Assembly: GCA_001768155.1 (NCBI GenBank)
Contig: MENC01000218.1
Coordinates: forward strand, 7,250 to 12,504
Length of the DNA stretch: 5,255 nt
Direction: 5' to 3'
From: Bacteroidetes bacterium GWA2_30_7
GTDB taxonomy: Bacteria > Bacteroidota > Bacteroidia > Bacteroidales > GWF2-33-38
A program made the position numbers and the translations under genes. The notes beneath the pieces were generated by a model that was not told where the DNA came from, did no database searches, and worked only from the letters and a program-made list of their open reading frames with translations. Positions 5,233 through 5,255 of the stretch are shown here, one piece after another. Position 1 is the first letter of the stretch, and each line of letters starts with the position of its first letter.

Positions 5233-5255
5233 AGATTCTGGCTGTCTGCATGTTA

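Noticed and set aside
5144..5255. tRNA or other structured RNA in the right-hand end
   Set aside because: No cloverleaf, GTTCRA box or similar signature is visible; only the decayed repeat stands out.

Overview
The window looks like a piece of a low-GC Bacteroidota chromosome or metagenome contig. Evidence: strongly AT-biased DNA, gene starts preceded by A/T-rich leaders with no clear Shine-Dalgarno sequence, and a good match to the Bacteroidota -7 promoter box (TAnnTTTG) just upstream of gpmI. The spacers are also full of short dispersed repeats of a kind I associate with this phylum. The phylum call is an inference from these traits, not from a marker gene.

Layout. Positions 1-1979 hold the 3' part of a respiratory nitrate reductase locus on the + strand: the last 72 codons of narH (iron-sulfur beta subunit), narJ (assembly chaperone) and narI (membrane diheme cytochrome b). 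narG and most of narH should lie to the left, outside the window. The order is the classical GHJI order, but the genes are separated by unusually long spacers of 228 and 205 bp. Both spacers carry a related 61-bp repeat. The first also has two small tandem repeats and a CATTGCGAGG-type repeat; in the second, the 61-bp unit is bracketed by 28-bp imperfect inverted arms, like a small non-autonomous element. Positions 1980-2243 are non-coding apart from a possible decayed reading frame, and end in a likely promoter.

Positions 2244-3767 encode a complete cofactor-independent phosphoglycerate mutase (gpmI, + strand), followed by a plausible intrinsic terminator. Positions 3768-4034 lie between convergent genes and contain a 46-codon startless frame that resembles the end of a hotdog-fold thioesterase. 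Positions 4035-5120 on the - strand encode a complete MtnA-type methylthioribose-1-phosphate isomerase with its own likely promoter. The last 135 bp are non-coding and include an inverted, slightly decayed copy of the CATTGCGAGG-type repeat.

Functionally, NarGHI would pass electrons from quinol to nitrate, with NarJ loading the molybdenum cofactor into NarG. gpmI (glycolysis/gluconeogenesis) and mtnA (methionine salvage or a 5-deoxyribose shunt) are housekeeping genes with no visible link to nitrate respiration. I see no evidence of an undescribed multi-gene system here. The most unusual material is the layered repeat content inside the nar locus and the two apparent gene remnants.
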